Shown here piece after piece: positions 26,196 through 35,652 of a stretch of 64,000 nt of DNA. The number at the start of each line of letters is the position of its first letter. Position 1 is the first letter of the stretch. The notes beneath the pieces are model-generated. The model made no database searches. It was not told where the DNA came from and saw nothing but the letters and a program-made list of their open reading frames with translations. The position numbers were made by a program, and so were the translations under genes. The stretch comes from Vibrio sp. SCSIO 43135. Its GTDB lineage: Bacteria; Pseudomonadota; Gammaproteobacteria; Enterobacterales; Vibrionaceae. Location of the stretch: contig NZ_CP071859.1 in NCBI RefSeq assembly GCF_023716665.1, positions 1,798,001-1,862,000 on the forward strand, in the 5' to 3' direction.

Positions 26196-28400
26196 GTGAA
26201 AGGTAGTATTCGTTCCTTACTATTTATAATCACAGTCACCATTACGATTATTATGGCGATGCAAGTATGGAACACGATTAATTGGGCTCGATATGACAAT
26301 AAAATCAAGCAGCAGCACCAAGAAAAAGCCACCGTAGAAACCAAAGCCTTGTTAGACAAAGTTGAATTACTATTGGCAGAAGTCGACCAATGCTACCAAC
26401 AAGAATGCATTCTTGATTCATCTCATCTTTCAGCCGTCAATCATCAACTGCAACATTTCACTTCTGCTGTTTCTCAGGAGAAGTCGAGCGTCAACCTAGT
26501 AGGTGCAGTAGAGTATACTCAGTTAAAAGTCGCTCTATCTAAGTACTCGAAAGAGAAAAATATATCATCGTTACTTAGCGACCTAACGCCAATCTACATT
26601 GAGCTGCAGCACACCTATCAGACCTTACTCAAGATACAAATTCAAAACGTCAATCAAACTCAAAGTAAAAAATTCTACCTAAGCCTTATGCTTTTTATCG
26701 CTCTGCTTTTGGTTGCACTCCTATCCATCACGCTATATAGCCGTCGTATTACACGCCTAAACAAAGAGTACGATATCGAAAATCGTCAATTCGAACGCTT
26801 TGCAAATCAGGTCAATGAACTGACCACACAGAACTTAGAAGAGAAAATTAATCAGCTAGGAATCTCAATCAATGAGAGAAAGTTATATTCGCATATCCTA
26901 GAGCTATACAGACAAACAGAGTCAGAGAGAAAAAATTCAGATCTCTATCGTCAGCTATATACCTTGATTGGATACGAGATCAGAGGAATCACCAACACAA
27001 TAGAGGGAGGTGTCAAGCTGTTGGTTCAAGATACCGATGAGAATGGTGCTGTGATGGCAAAAGAGATCTCTTCAGCAACGACGACGCTCTCTGAGCTGGC
27101 TGACAATTATAACGAACTCATCACCCAAGGAAGTGCAGAAAGAAAGAATGCTTCCCTAACTTCTCTACTTTCAGTTCTCATTGTACATATCAAAGCGAAA
27201 GCACAACGTCAGCAAATACAAGTTGAATGCTATATCGAAGATAATTTACCTAACACAATAGACACCAGCGCCACCAGCTTATTTTGGGTGTTGTTCTTAC
27301 AGCTCTCCAACGCTATGACACTCGTTGACTGTAGCAAAATACTCCTTCACGTATTTAGTTTAGGTTCTAACGAAATAGAAAAAACACGGCTCACGTTCGA
27401 TGTTGTTTTCCTTGGAAATAAAGATTGTACTCTGGATGAGATTACAAGTAACAACTGGCAGCCAGCAGACGATCAACATAACAGTCAAGACTCTTGGTCT
27501 AAGCAGATATTATCGGATGTATCTTTTTTTGAATCGTCTTGGTTTACGCAAAACAGTAATCAGAAGAAACGTCTTCAGATCGATGTCACTCCACTTAACT
27601 TCCTTCAAGCTAACAGCGAATTAGACGACAAAAGTATATTGGTTTGCGCTGATTCAGAACTCCAAATCAACATCATTCAAAACATTCTGGAACGATATAA
27701 ATGTCATGTTTCGATAGCACGCACACCGAATGACGTATTTAAAAACCTTCCCAACTTGTCATCGACTGATGCAGTCATCGTGACTGATACAATCAAAGGC
27801 ATTGAGCTACGTTCATTTTGCAAAACGTTAAAGTCTAGAATGAAAAATTGCCCTAACACACAACTACTTCTGGCAATTTCGGAGGCTAGTGCAGTACAAA
27901 GCGCCCATGAGTTCGTCGATAGAATATTCTATACCCCACTATTACCCCATGAGTTTATACCAAACCTTGTTGAAGCAATGGAAACTGAAAAACAGCAAGA
28001 GGATAGCACTCAAAATCATTTCCTAGTCGTGGAAGATGACCGCGTTCAACAATTCCTTCTCAAACAACTATTAAAGAAACAAGACTATGAAGCAAGCACT
28101 GCCTCTAATGGAGAAGAAGCGGTTGATTACTTCAAAAAAAACAGTGTCGATATTATCTTTATGGATTGCATCATGCCAGGCATGGGAGGGCTAGATGCTA
28201 CAAAACTGATCCGTTCACTAGAGAGTGAAGACCCGACACGAACACCAGTAACAATTATTGGAGCAACCGCATTAACTAGTGCCAATGAGCATAAAGCCTG
28301 TATAGAGGCGGGAATGGATTTCGTTATCAGCAAACCGTATAAGAGTGATGAAATTGCAAAAGTTATTAAGAAATACTTGGCAGTACATAAAATCTTTTAG
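26196..28400 (+). CDS. Membrane pseudo-histidine kinase with an intact C-terminal receiver
   Basis: A 734-residue protein with a hybrid-sensor layout. TM1 is at about 5–25, a periplasmic helical region with a Cys pair (QCYQQEC) follows, and TM2 is at about 165–183, then a coiled coil. A DHp-like helix reads IGYEIRGITNTI where active kinases have [11 protein letters not shown], so Tyr260 occupies the phospho-His position. The ATPase-like region keeps an N-box remnant (LSNAMTL) but shows no DxGxG or GxGxGL boxes. A first receiver-like domain (about 480–600) is degenerate. The second (about 607–730) is complete: acidic pair EDD, Asp657 in IFMDCIMPGMGG, and Lys in SKPY. It probably receives phosphate rather than making it. 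It starts with GTG after AGAGG and overlaps the TolC gene by 53 bp, so it is built into the exporter operon. Confidence 0.85.
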   Translation: MKGSIRSLLFIITVTITIIMAMQVWNTINWARYDNKIKQQHQEKATVETKALLDKVELLLAEVDQCYQQECILDSSHLSAVNHQLQHFTSAVSQEKSSVNLVGAVEYTQLKVALSKYSKEKNISSLLSDLTPIYIELQHTYQTLLKIQIQNVNQTQSKKFYLSLMLFIALLLVALLSITLYSRRITRLNKEYDIENRQFERFANQVNELTTQNLEEKINQLGISINERKLYSHILELYRQTESERKNSDLYRQLYTLIGYEIRGITNTIEGGVKLLVQDTDENGAVMAKEISSATTTLSELADNYNELITQGSAERKNASLTSLLSVLIVHIKAKAQRQQIQVECYIEDNLPNTIDTSATSLFWVLFLQLSNAMTLVDCSKILLHVFSLGSNEIEKTRLTFDVVFLGNKDCTLDEITSNNWQPADDQHNSQDSWSKQILSDVSFFESSWFTQNSNQKKRLQIDVTPLNFLQANSELDDKSILVCADSELQINIIQNILERYKCHVSIARTPNDVFKNLPNLSSTDAVIVTDTIKGIELRSFCKTLKSRMKNCPNTQLLLAISEASAVQSAHEFVDRIFYTPLLPHEFIPNLVEAMETEKQQEDSTQNHFLVVEDDRVQQFLLKQLLKKQDYEASTASNGEEAVDYFKKNSVDIIFMDCIMPGMGGLDATKLIRSLESEDPTRTPVTIIGATALTSANEHKACIEAGMDFVISKPYKSDEIAKVIKKYLAVHKIF

Positions 28401-29766
28401 TCTAGGTTTACTGCTTGCCCACCCACAACATTCAGTTGCCGCTAGCCTATCGGAAGTGGTAGAGATGTCGTTGCGCCAAAATCTCGCACTGGAAAGCGCT
28501 CGAGTCGGAGCAAAAGCTTCCGAGAGAGATGCAGATATCAATAGCGCAAAGTTCTTACCAAGCCTTAGCGTTTCAGCAAACACCACTTGGAATGAAAGCA
28601 AAACTCATAAGACTGACCAAGATACTCGCTCAGAATACAATTCTCACGGCTACAATGTTTCGCTGTCTCAGAGTCTCTTCAACCTCTCCGACTATTACTC
28701 ACAGCGTAGCTCCCTCTTAGATGTTGATATTCAACAACTTGAACTTGCAAAGACTGTCCAACAGACAATACAAGACGTCGCCTCAACGTATTTCGAAGTA
28801 TTGAAAAACAAAGCCCAAGAAAGAGCGACAGAAGCTGAGCTTAGTTCAGCGGTTGCTCGCTATAGGCAACTTAAACGAAATGTTGAATTAGGTAATGTTG
28901 CTGGAAGCGAAATGTACGAAGTGATGGCTCAAAAAGAACAGGTTGCGAATGACCTCAGAACGTTGCGCAAAGATCAGAAGGTTCTAATCAGACAGCTAGA
29001 GAATTTCGTCCAATACCCTGTTGTTGTAAGTTACGATTTAGTGAGTTCAACCCAGCTTCAGTCATTAACAAAAGATTTAACCCAACAGCTAAATACTCTT
29101 GCTAGCCAAGAAAATTTGGATATCCAAATTGCTAAGCGGCAAGTATCAAAAAATAGAAATCAGCTAAGAGAATCGGGTTCTGATTTCTTACCTTCATTAT
29201 CTGGAAGCGTTTCCTATAGTCACAATGACACAAATGCAGGTTCTACTGACCCATTAGACTTAGGCAGAAACGACCAACTGGTCTACAGTCTTAACTTGGA
29301 TATTCCTATTATCAGCGGCGGCGGGGACTATCACAAATATCAAAAATCTGCATTAGAGCTAACAAAAGCTGAAATCGACCTGCGTGATCGCATTCAAAAC
29401 ACTGAACAATCCTTTCATGAAGCCATCAGTAACATTAACGACAATGCTGAATCTCTAATCAGCTTAAGAACTATCATCAAAGCAAACTACGCCTCTTATC
29501 GAGGAATACAAAAAGCTTATAAACTCGGTACAAGAACCATAACCGACCTACTCGCAGCAGAGAGTAAACTCTTTAATAGTATTCGTGACTACGAAAATGC
29601 TCGCTACACCTATGTAATCGAGACATTAGGTTTAGAACAACTTGTTGGCCGATTAAATCTAGACACCATCAAAAAAATATCCGCATTAATGGCGCACAGC
29701 GATTCAACACAAACTAATTCCCCAATACCTCTTCACCTCATAGAGAATGAAGGAGTCACACAATGA
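28348..29766 (+). CDS. TolC-family outer-membrane channel of the exporter
   Basis: A 472-residue outer-membrane efflux/secretion protein. The N-terminus is a signal peptide (basic start, then SFSLGLLLAHPQHSVAA), with cleavage expected just before SLSEVVEMSL. The two internally repeated helical halves typical of TolC are present. The second ends with the family pattern YKLGTRTITDLLAAESKLFN ... YENARYTYV. The start lies within the pseudo-kinase gene: GTG at 28345 and ATG at 28348 are adjacent, and the ATG is preferred. The 53-bp overlap implies translational coupling. Its stop overlaps the next ABC gene (ATGA). It should form the outer-membrane exit for the giant adhesin. Confidence 0.92.
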   Translation: MKLQKLLRNTWQYIKSFSLGLLLAHPQHSVAASLSEVVEMSLRQNLALESARVGAKASERDADINSAKFLPSLSVSANTTWNESKTHKTDQDTRSEYNSHGYNVSLSQSLFNLSDYYSQRSSLLDVDIQQLELAKTVQQTIQDVASTYFEVLKNKAQERATEAELSSAVARYRQLKRNVELGNVAGSEMYEVMAQKEQVANDLRTLRKDQKVLIRQLENFVQYPVVVSYDLVSSTQLQSLTKDLTQQLNTLASQENLDIQIAKRQVSKNRNQLRESGSDFLPSLSGSVSYSHNDTNAGSTDPLDLGRNDQLVYSLNLDIPIISGGGDYHKYQKSALELTKAEIDLRDRIQNTEQSFHEAISNINDNAESLISLRTIIKANYASYRGIQKAYKLGTRTITDLLAAESKLFNSIRDYENARYTYVIETLGLEQLVGRLNLDTIKKISALMAHSDSTQTNSPIPLHLIENEGVTQ

Positions 29767-31385
29767 GCCATCAGTTTGAGCGTCGTATCAATACTTTCGA
29801 CAAAGTGTATTTAATCTTTTCAACGCTAATGACGACCTTACTTGGCCTAGTTTTGCCATTCTCGATCTTAATCATATTCGACCGGATTCTTCCCAATCAA
29901 TCAACCGACTCTCTGTTTCTCCTTTTTGCGTTCATCCTCATTTCGATCGCCTGCGATTACTTCTTAAAAACACAGGAGGAAAAGGTGACTTCGCTCGTTA
30001 TGAAGCGCTATGAGTCCCAGCTCACCAATCGTGTATTTAACTCAATCTGTCACGCAAATATCGCCAAATTCACAAAGTTAGAGATGGGCCAGTATCTAGA
30101 GCGAATTTCAGCCATTCCCGAGATAAAAAGTTTCTTCGGTGGAGAATCTATCAAAGCATTAATCAACACCCTAACTAGTGTTATCACCGTCGCAATAATA
30201 TTTGTTATTAATACTGGTGCCGGCATCGCATTACTTGCTGCCTCAGGAACCCTTCTCATTGCAGCTCGAGTTCTATCACGAAAGCGCATCGCCCTATTAG
30301 AGAAAAGAAGCGATACCGAAGGCATGACTAACTCCAAAATCATTGAAATTGTGTCTAGTCCGTTAGAGATAAAAAGCCGGGCGATGGAATATCGCTTCGA
30401 AAGCTTTATGAAGAGTATGATTGAGGAGCGAGAAAGCCATAGCATCGAATATGAACGGTTAGAGTCTTCGTTCAACCTAACCTTGACTCTGATTCAACAG
30501 CTGTCTGTCGCAGTTGTGGTGGTTATGTGTGCCATGTCGGTCATCAATTTGGAAATCAGCCAAGGTGTCATGGCTGCGGTGATTTTATTAACTAATCGCT
30601 ACTTTTCTCCTTACCAACAAGTCATGCAAACCTTTAGTCGTTGGAAACTCAACCAATCCTACATAAAACATGTTTGTGAGTTAATGGATCTTGAAGAGTC
30701 ATCGACCAGTGAAAGTCACATCGCAATAGGGACAATATCCGTTAACTTAAAAGGTCATAAATTTAACCTTAGTTCTGGCACCAGTTATCAGTTCAGCGGC
30801 CCTACCGGAAGTGGAAAAACTTACTTAACCCGGAGTCTAACTCTTGAGCAGCCTTCAACCGATATTGAAATCTTGATCGACGGAACACCAATTTCAGAAA
30901 TTGACTATGCCAGCTGGAAGCAGCAAGTAGCCAGAATAGACCGCAACTCAACGCTGGTTGAAGGGACGATCATCGAAAACCTCACCTGCTTTCGCCCCCA
31001 TTTAAACAGTGCCGCTTACTCTTTGTGTGAGAACCTTGGGGTAAAAGCGCAAATAGACCAGCTTAAAAGTGGGTTCTACACGCAACTCAAAGGAAATATG
31101 CAGAATCCATTTTCTAGACAAGTCTATTATTCGCTGCTCATTGTTCGCACCCTTTTAAGCCAGAAACAGGTGATCGTTATTGACGATTTCGATATGTTCT
31201 TCGATAAGCTGTTTGCACAGCGTGTCATGGCTTGTATCTCGAACAAAGTCGAACGAACAACCTGCATCGTAATCAGTAATAAACTTAGCCAAATTAGACA
31301 TAAACTAGAACCCATTCAGTTTAAAGCAACTAAGGCACAGACAACAAATGAGAACACATCCGGAATTTTGGAGAGAGTTCTATGA
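29763..31385 (+). CDS. ABC exporter half-subunit A with degenerate ATPase sites
   Basis: A 540-residue fusion of an exporter membrane domain (about residues 1–305, no N-terminal peptidase-like domain) and an ATP-binding domain. Walker A is intact (GPTGSGKT, 346–353). The LSGGQ signature is replaced by NPFSRQ. Walker B reads VIVIDDFD, with Asp475 at the usual catalytic Glu position. The H-loop His is replaced by Asn (VISNKL). This is the pattern of a non-hydrolysing partner in a heterodimeric transporter. It overlaps the TolC stop and the next ABC gene by ATGA junctions, consistent with fixed stoichiometry. Export of the giant adhesin is inferred from position. Confidence 0.88.
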   Translation: MSHQFERRINTFDKVYLIFSTLMTTLLGLVLPFSILIIFDRILPNQSTDSLFLLFAFILISIACDYFLKTQEEKVTSLVMKRYESQLTNRVFNSICHANIAKFTKLEMGQYLERISAIPEIKSFFGGESIKALINTLTSVITVAIIFVINTGAGIALLAASGTLLIAARVLSRKRIALLEKRSDTEGMTNSKIIEIVSSPLEIKSRAMEYRFESFMKSMIEERESHSIEYERLESSFNLTLTLIQQLSVAVVVVMCAMSVINLEISQGVMAAVILLTNRYFSPYQQVMQTFSRWKLNQSYIKHVCELMDLEESSTSESHIAIGTISVNLKGHKFNLSSGTSYQFSGPTGSGKTYLTRSLTLEQPSTDIEILIDGTPISEIDYASWKQQVARIDRNSTLVEGTIIENLTCFRPHLNSAAYSLCENLGVKAQIDQLKSGFYTQLKGNMQNPFSRQVYYSLLIVRTLLSQKQVIVIDDFDMFFDKLFAQRVMACISNKVERTTCIVISNKLSQIRHKLEPIQFKATKAQTTNENTSGILERVL

Positions 31386-33520
31386 GCATACTTATCGACT
31401 TTGGAAATACGAGTGAACGTCTCAAAAAATTCAACAATCCTCGGTTTGCTCAACGATATCAGTCGTCACCAACATTAAGGGCATTAACTCACACCTTGAT
31501 TGCGATGGAGTGGGAAGGCACACCTGATATTTTGTCCGATGCTTTTTGCCCGGCTGAGAATGATTTGGATACCTACCAAAAGACGCTTGAGCGCCTTGGC
31601 TATCAGTGCACATTAACCCGAACCCAACTCAACCATCTTGATGCCAAGCGTACTCCTGCCTTTATCGAGTTTGAGAAAGTATCCGTTGTACTGTTAGACA
31701 TTCGCGAAGGCCAAGCTCACTTATATGATTACAAGAACGACACATTACTTACTCACGCCTTAGAGAAAGTTGATTGCACAATATGTGAAATCACAGAGTA
31801 TTCGAAGATTTTTCGAGAACCACCACCAGAGTCTCAGGACAAAACGAACTGGATTAAGTACACCTTTTATCGTTATAACGGAGAGATCAAGAGCCTCATC
31901 TGGCTAAGTCTCGTTATTAACTTGCTCGGTGCAATGCAGCCGTTCTTTATTATGGGTGTCTACAATTTCGCACTCACCTCTGGCTCTCAATCAACACTCT
32001 TTGGGCTGACTTTACTTGCCATATTCCTAGCTCTCTCCGAATTTGGTTTCAAAAGATTAAGAATGAACATACTCGCTACTTCCGGACAGGATTTAGCTGT
32101 CCATATTTCGCGAAATGTTGTATCAAAGCTACTTTGGCTCCCCTACTCCATGACATCTTCAGCTGGAGTTTCTTCGCAAATAGCTCGGCTTAAAGATATC
32201 GACCAGTTCCGCCGATTGGTTACCGCAGAATCAACATTGAGCTACTTCGATATGCCCTTCGTCATTATATTCATTGTCGCGATTACCATCATGTCTGGGC
32301 AAGCGGCTCTCACTGTTATCGCGGGGATAATTTTAATGCTCGTGTTCTGCGTATATGCTAGATATGTCTATACGCAAGCGACCTCCAAAAGTTCACGAGC
32401 GAACGCGATGGTGTCATATCAGTGGAATGAAGTTTTAAGAAATATTAAATCCGTACAAGGCTTACCACTACTCAACGTGTTCCAAACTCGCTTTAAGGCC
32501 GCTCATTCTCAGAGCCTTACTGACGCTGAAAATGTTGCTATTACTAATGGTCGAATTCAAAGCCTTGGCCAATCTCTAGTTCAAGTCATTGGTACCGCCA
32601 GCATCGTCACCGCTGTATTTGGGGTGATGGAAGGTACAACAGACGCAGGAGCAATGTTAGCTATCATTATTTTGGTTTGGAAAGCGCTTGGCCCAATAAT
32701 GGGCATCTACAACTCAATATCTAAATTTCAGTCACTTAAAGCGGCAGCCGGTCAGATTAATGCATTAATGTCCTTGAATGACGACAAAACACTTATGGAG
32801 AAAAGCCCTCCTATCGATAGATTCATCGGCAGCTTTAAAGTGGACGGGTTAACACACCGCCATCAATTTATGGCTCAAGGTCTTACCAACTTAGGCTTTA
32901 AGATTTCTAGAGGCGAAAAAATTTCCATATCAGGCCCCTCAGGCTCAGGTAAAACAACCTTGCTCAGCTTGTTAGCCGGGCTCGATGAACGCTACCAAGG
33001 CTCAATATTTCTCGACGGCCATAACATCAAGCAATTCAATAGCTTTAGATATAGAAAGTCCGTCAACTATATCCCGTTTGACCTGCATATTTTTGAAGGC
33101 ACATTGGCCAGTAATTTCGTGATCCACAATGGCGTGATGCCACGTGAAGAAATGGAAGATCTGATTCAGTTACTAGAGATTGTCGATTGGTTACCTAAAG
33201 GTATTGATACTTATATGTCGAGTGATTTTCTGCAATCACTACCTAGTGGGGTTCTACAGAGCATCCGTTTAGCACTTGGATTAGGGCAGTGCCAAAGCAA
33301 TGTATTACTGATCGATGAGCCTTTTGCAGGCTGCGAAAAAGAACATGTGAGACACATTAGCAAGCTATTTACTGGAAAGCTGTCGGACAAGACCGTTATC
33401 TTCTCAACCAACGACACATCTCTGATCGCTGCCTCCAATAATTGTCTTTTGTTAGAACATGATGGAGGTCAGAAATATTTTGGCTTCCCAGACAAGGTAA
33501 TTCAAGCATTTACAACATAG
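31382..33520 (+). CDS. ABC exporter half-subunit B with C39-like N-terminal domain
   Basis: A 712-residue type I secretion ABC protein. Residues 1–150 resemble the peptidase-C39-like domain of RTX exporters but without a clear catalytic Cys box, as in HlyB-type substrate-docking domains. A six-helix membrane domain follows (about 165–460). The ATP-binding domain has Walker A GPSGSGKTT (518 onward) and Walker B VLLIDEPFAG with the catalytic Glu646 kept. The signature is LPSGV instead of LSGGQ, and the H-loop reads STND with no His. Together with the degenerate preceding subunit, a heterodimer with one active site is likely. It is the last gene of the exporter operon; no rho-independent terminator is seen after it. 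Confidence 0.88.
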   Translation: MSILIDFGNTSERLKKFNNPRFAQRYQSSPTLRALTHTLIAMEWEGTPDILSDAFCPAENDLDTYQKTLERLGYQCTLTRTQLNHLDAKRTPAFIEFEKVSVVLLDIREGQAHLYDYKNDTLLTHALEKVDCTICEITEYSKIFREPPPESQDKTNWIKYTFYRYNGEIKSLIWLSLVINLLGAMQPFFIMGVYNFALTSGSQSTLFGLTLLAIFLALSEFGFKRLRMNILATSGQDLAVHISRNVVSKLLWLPYSMTSSAGVSSQIARLKDIDQFRRLVTAESTLSYFDMPFVIIFIVAITIMSGQAALTVIAGIILMLVFCVYARYVYTQATSKSSRANAMVSYQWNEVLRNIKSVQGLPLLNVFQTRFKAAHSQSLTDAENVAITNGRIQSLGQSLVQVIGTASIVTAVFGVMEGTTDAGAMLAIIILVWKALGPIMGIYNSISKFQSLKAAAGQINALMSLNDDKTLMEKSPPIDRFIGSFKVDGLTHRHQFMAQGLTNLGFKISRGEKISISGPSGSGKTTLLSLLAGLDERYQGSIFLDGHNIKQFNSFRYRKSVNYIPFDLHIFEGTLASNFVIHNGVMPREEMEDLIQLLEIVDWLPKGIDTYMSSDFLQSLPSGVLQSIRLALGLGQCQSNVLLIDEPFAGCEKEHVRHISKLFTGKLSDKTVIFSTNDTSLIAASNNCLLLEHDGGQKYFGFPDKVIQAFTT

Positions 33521-33525
33521 ATACC

Positions 33526-33572
33526 TTGCGATATGAGAATGTACTTATATACTAAAAATATGCACAAGTGCA
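33526..33572 (+). promoter_or_regulatory. Predicted promoter and dyad before the phosphorelay genes
   Basis: -35 TTGCGA (33526–33531), 16-base spacer and -10 TATACT (33548–33553). A dyad TGCAC-AA-GTGCA (33561–33572) sits where transcription should begin, within AT-rich flanks that give ATATGCAC on one side and GTGCACATAT on the other. The heptamer ATATGCA is shared with the dyad at 24776–24793, though the half-site arrangement differs. Confidence 0.4.
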
Positions 33573-33623
33573 CATATCATTTCCAATAATAACGTCAACG
33601 GCTACTTAGGAGTATCGAATGAT

Positions 33624-35270
33624 ATGGACAGTCTACGTAACTCAAAAAATAGATTTAAAAACCTGTCTATTTTAATTGTCGACGACTCCAAAACGTCTGC
33701 TACATTGATCCGCCAGCAAATAAATACATTAGGTACTCCTCATGAGGGGATTGATATCTGTACGTCTTACCAAGAGGCTATTAAGCAAGTTGGCAAGCGA
33801 TTTTATGATGTTCTTATCCTTGATTACCATTTAGAGCAATGTATTAATGGTAACGAGCTCGCCAGTCTCTTAAGCAAAAAAAAACTACTCAGCCGTCAGA
33901 CTGGTGTCATTCTAGTCTCGGGGGACTCTAGGCAAGAAACTGTCCTCACAGTACTCTCAGGCGAAATTCAGCACTTTATTAAAAAACCCATTCAAACACA
34001 GGCTCTAGGAGCCAAAATCCTGAGCGTCGGGGAAGACAAAAAAAGCATCGCTGCGGTCAACAAAGTCATTGAAGACACTCACATAGATTCTGAACTTAGA
34101 GCGAAATGTATCACTGAACTGATTGACGCAAGCTCATCACCGATAATCGTTGAGTCCTCTGCAATGGAACAATTGGAGAGTATCCAAGACTGGAATGGAC
34201 TCGCTTTGTTGCATCAAATTTCTACGACTCCATTACATATGGCAAAGGTCGTTTCTATAGCGACATTAAATCTCCAACAAAACGATGTTCAAGCAGCGAT
34301 AGACCTGTTGGAAGACTTCCTATCCGCGAATCCACTCGCTCACAAAGCGATGGACAAGCTTGTTCACATTTTCATCGCAAATGAACTGTATTACGACGCA
34401 TTGCACCTTGCGGTTAGAGCTTTCGAGTGCACCCCTAGTATCAATGAACGAATGCTCACTGCTGCGCAGTTAGCTGCGAGATTAAATAACCAAAATACCC
34501 TGATTAGTATAGGTAAGACATTTTCAAGTCACCTATCTATAGTCGATGTATCATGGCTCAACGCAGTAGTGCGTTACGGCGACTGTATTTTGGCATTACT
34601 CAATGAACATACCCATCCAAGCGACAGTAAAAAATTACTCAGTTGTATGAAACACTTTTTCAGGGCGGTCACCAATCGTGTTACTCATAACCAAAAGCCG
34701 TTCCTTAACAGCTACATCCAACTTTTTTCTTCGAAGGTGTACATGCTACAAAACAAATCACCAGAAGCGCATGAAACACTATTCAAAGCAGTCAGCCCAT
34801 ATTTCGAGAACTTCAACAAACTGCCTTCTGTACTACTAGTACAAATCGTCTACATCGCAGACAGTTTTGGTGAATTTTGGTTATCTGAGAGTCTACTGGC
34901 CGTACTTAAAACGAGAAACCAATTTGATAAGGAAACTCAGCAAGAAGTCGAGCAACTACTGAGTGATGCAAGCCGCTATGACAACGTTTCCGAACTTCAA
35001 ACCGCCTTAGAGTCAGCTCGTGAAATCCTGAATATGAATGACAGCAGCTCCTATGCTAGCTACTTGAAAATATTAGAGGTCTACCCACTTTGTACCGAGG
35101 CACAGCTAGGTGTGCTTAAAGCGAGTATTTTATTTGACGTAGGTGAGAGTTCACGTTCAAAACAACTTGGGCACCTCAAGGACGCCAATTTGTTGCCAAA
35201 GAACTGGGGGTCATGGCTTAGAGATATAGAAAGCTCTGGAGTTGAGCGCCCATTACCCCAAGCATTTTAG
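33624..35270 (+). CDS. Response regulator with receiver and helical (TPR-like) C-terminal domain
   Basis: A 548-residue cytoplasmic protein. The receiver (about 13–130) has the acidic pair in LIVDDSK, Asp67 in LILDYH, Ser in VSGDS and Lys in IKKPIQ, so it should be phosphorylatable. The remaining 400 residues are all-helical and look like TPR-type repeats, with no DNA-binding, GGDEF, EAL or HD-GYP domain. Vibrio VieB has a similar receiver-TPR layout and acts through protein contacts; a comparable non-transcriptional output is inferred here. It starts at ATG 33624, ten bases after GGAG. The Hpt gene follows 20 bases after its stop. Confidence 0.85.
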   Translation: MDSLRNSKNRFKNLSILIVDDSKTSATLIRQQINTLGTPHEGIDICTSYQEAIKQVGKRFYDVLILDYHLEQCINGNELASLLSKKKLLSRQTGVILVSGDSRQETVLTVLSGEIQHFIKKPIQTQALGAKILSVGEDKKSIAAVNKVIEDTHIDSELRAKCITELIDASSSPIIVESSAMEQLESIQDWNGLALLHQISTTPLHMAKVVSIATLNLQQNDVQAAIDLLEDFLSANPLAHKAMDKLVHIFIANELYYDALHLAVRAFECTPSINERMLTAAQLAARLNNQNTLISIGKTFSSHLSIVDVSWLNAVVRYGDCILALLNEHTHPSDSKKLLSCMKHFFRAVTNRVTHNQKPFLNSYIQLFSSKVYMLQNKSPEAHETLFKAVSPYFENFNKLPSVLLVQIVYIADSFGEFWLSESLLAVLKTRNQFDKETQQEVEQLLSDASRYDNVSELQTALESAREILNMNDSSSYASYLKILEVYPLCTEAQLGVLKASILFDVGESSRSKQLGHLKDANLLPKNWGSWLRDIESSGVERPLPQAF

Positions 35271-35290
35271 TGTGTAGAAAGGAACTAGAC

Positions 35291-35626
35291 ATGATAGATT
35301 TTGCCCCTTTTTTTAATGACCTAGACAATGACCCAGAATCAATACAACTGATATTGATGGCTTACATTGAAGAATACGGTGATAGTGAAGAAAAATTAAT
35401 GTTGCTATATGAAAAGCAAGATTGGGGCGCACTGTATATATTCGCTCATTCTTTAAAAGGGATATTAGTAGGTTTTGGCGAAACAGAAGTAACCACCATT
35501 CTCGAAGACATAGAATCAGAGACTCACGATAACACCCCTGCATCCGAGCACAAAGTGTTAGCAGCATGTTCGCTGCTACCTAATGTCCGCTCTCAAATCG
35601 AAACAGAGCTTGCAAACGTTTCTTAA
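35291..35626 (+). CDS. Stand-alone histidine phosphotransfer (Hpt) protein
   Basis: A 111-residue all-helical protein with the Hpt motif IFAHSLKGILVGFG; His53 is the expected phosphate carrier. It would relay phosphate between the hybrid kinase encoded next and receiver proteins. The receivers in reach are the TPR-type regulator upstream and the pseudo-kinase of the exporter operon. A GTG at 35270 overlapping the previous stop would add seven residues. The ATG at 35291 has AGGA seven bases before it and fits the domain start better. Confidence 0.87.
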   Translation: MIDFAPFFNDLDNDPESIQLILMAYIEEYGDSEEKLMLLYEKQDWGALYIFAHSLKGILVGFGETEVTTILEDIESETHDNTPASEHKVLAACSLLPNVRSQIETELANVS

Positions 35627-35652
35627 CATAGCTTTACGTAGCGGAGGTTCAA

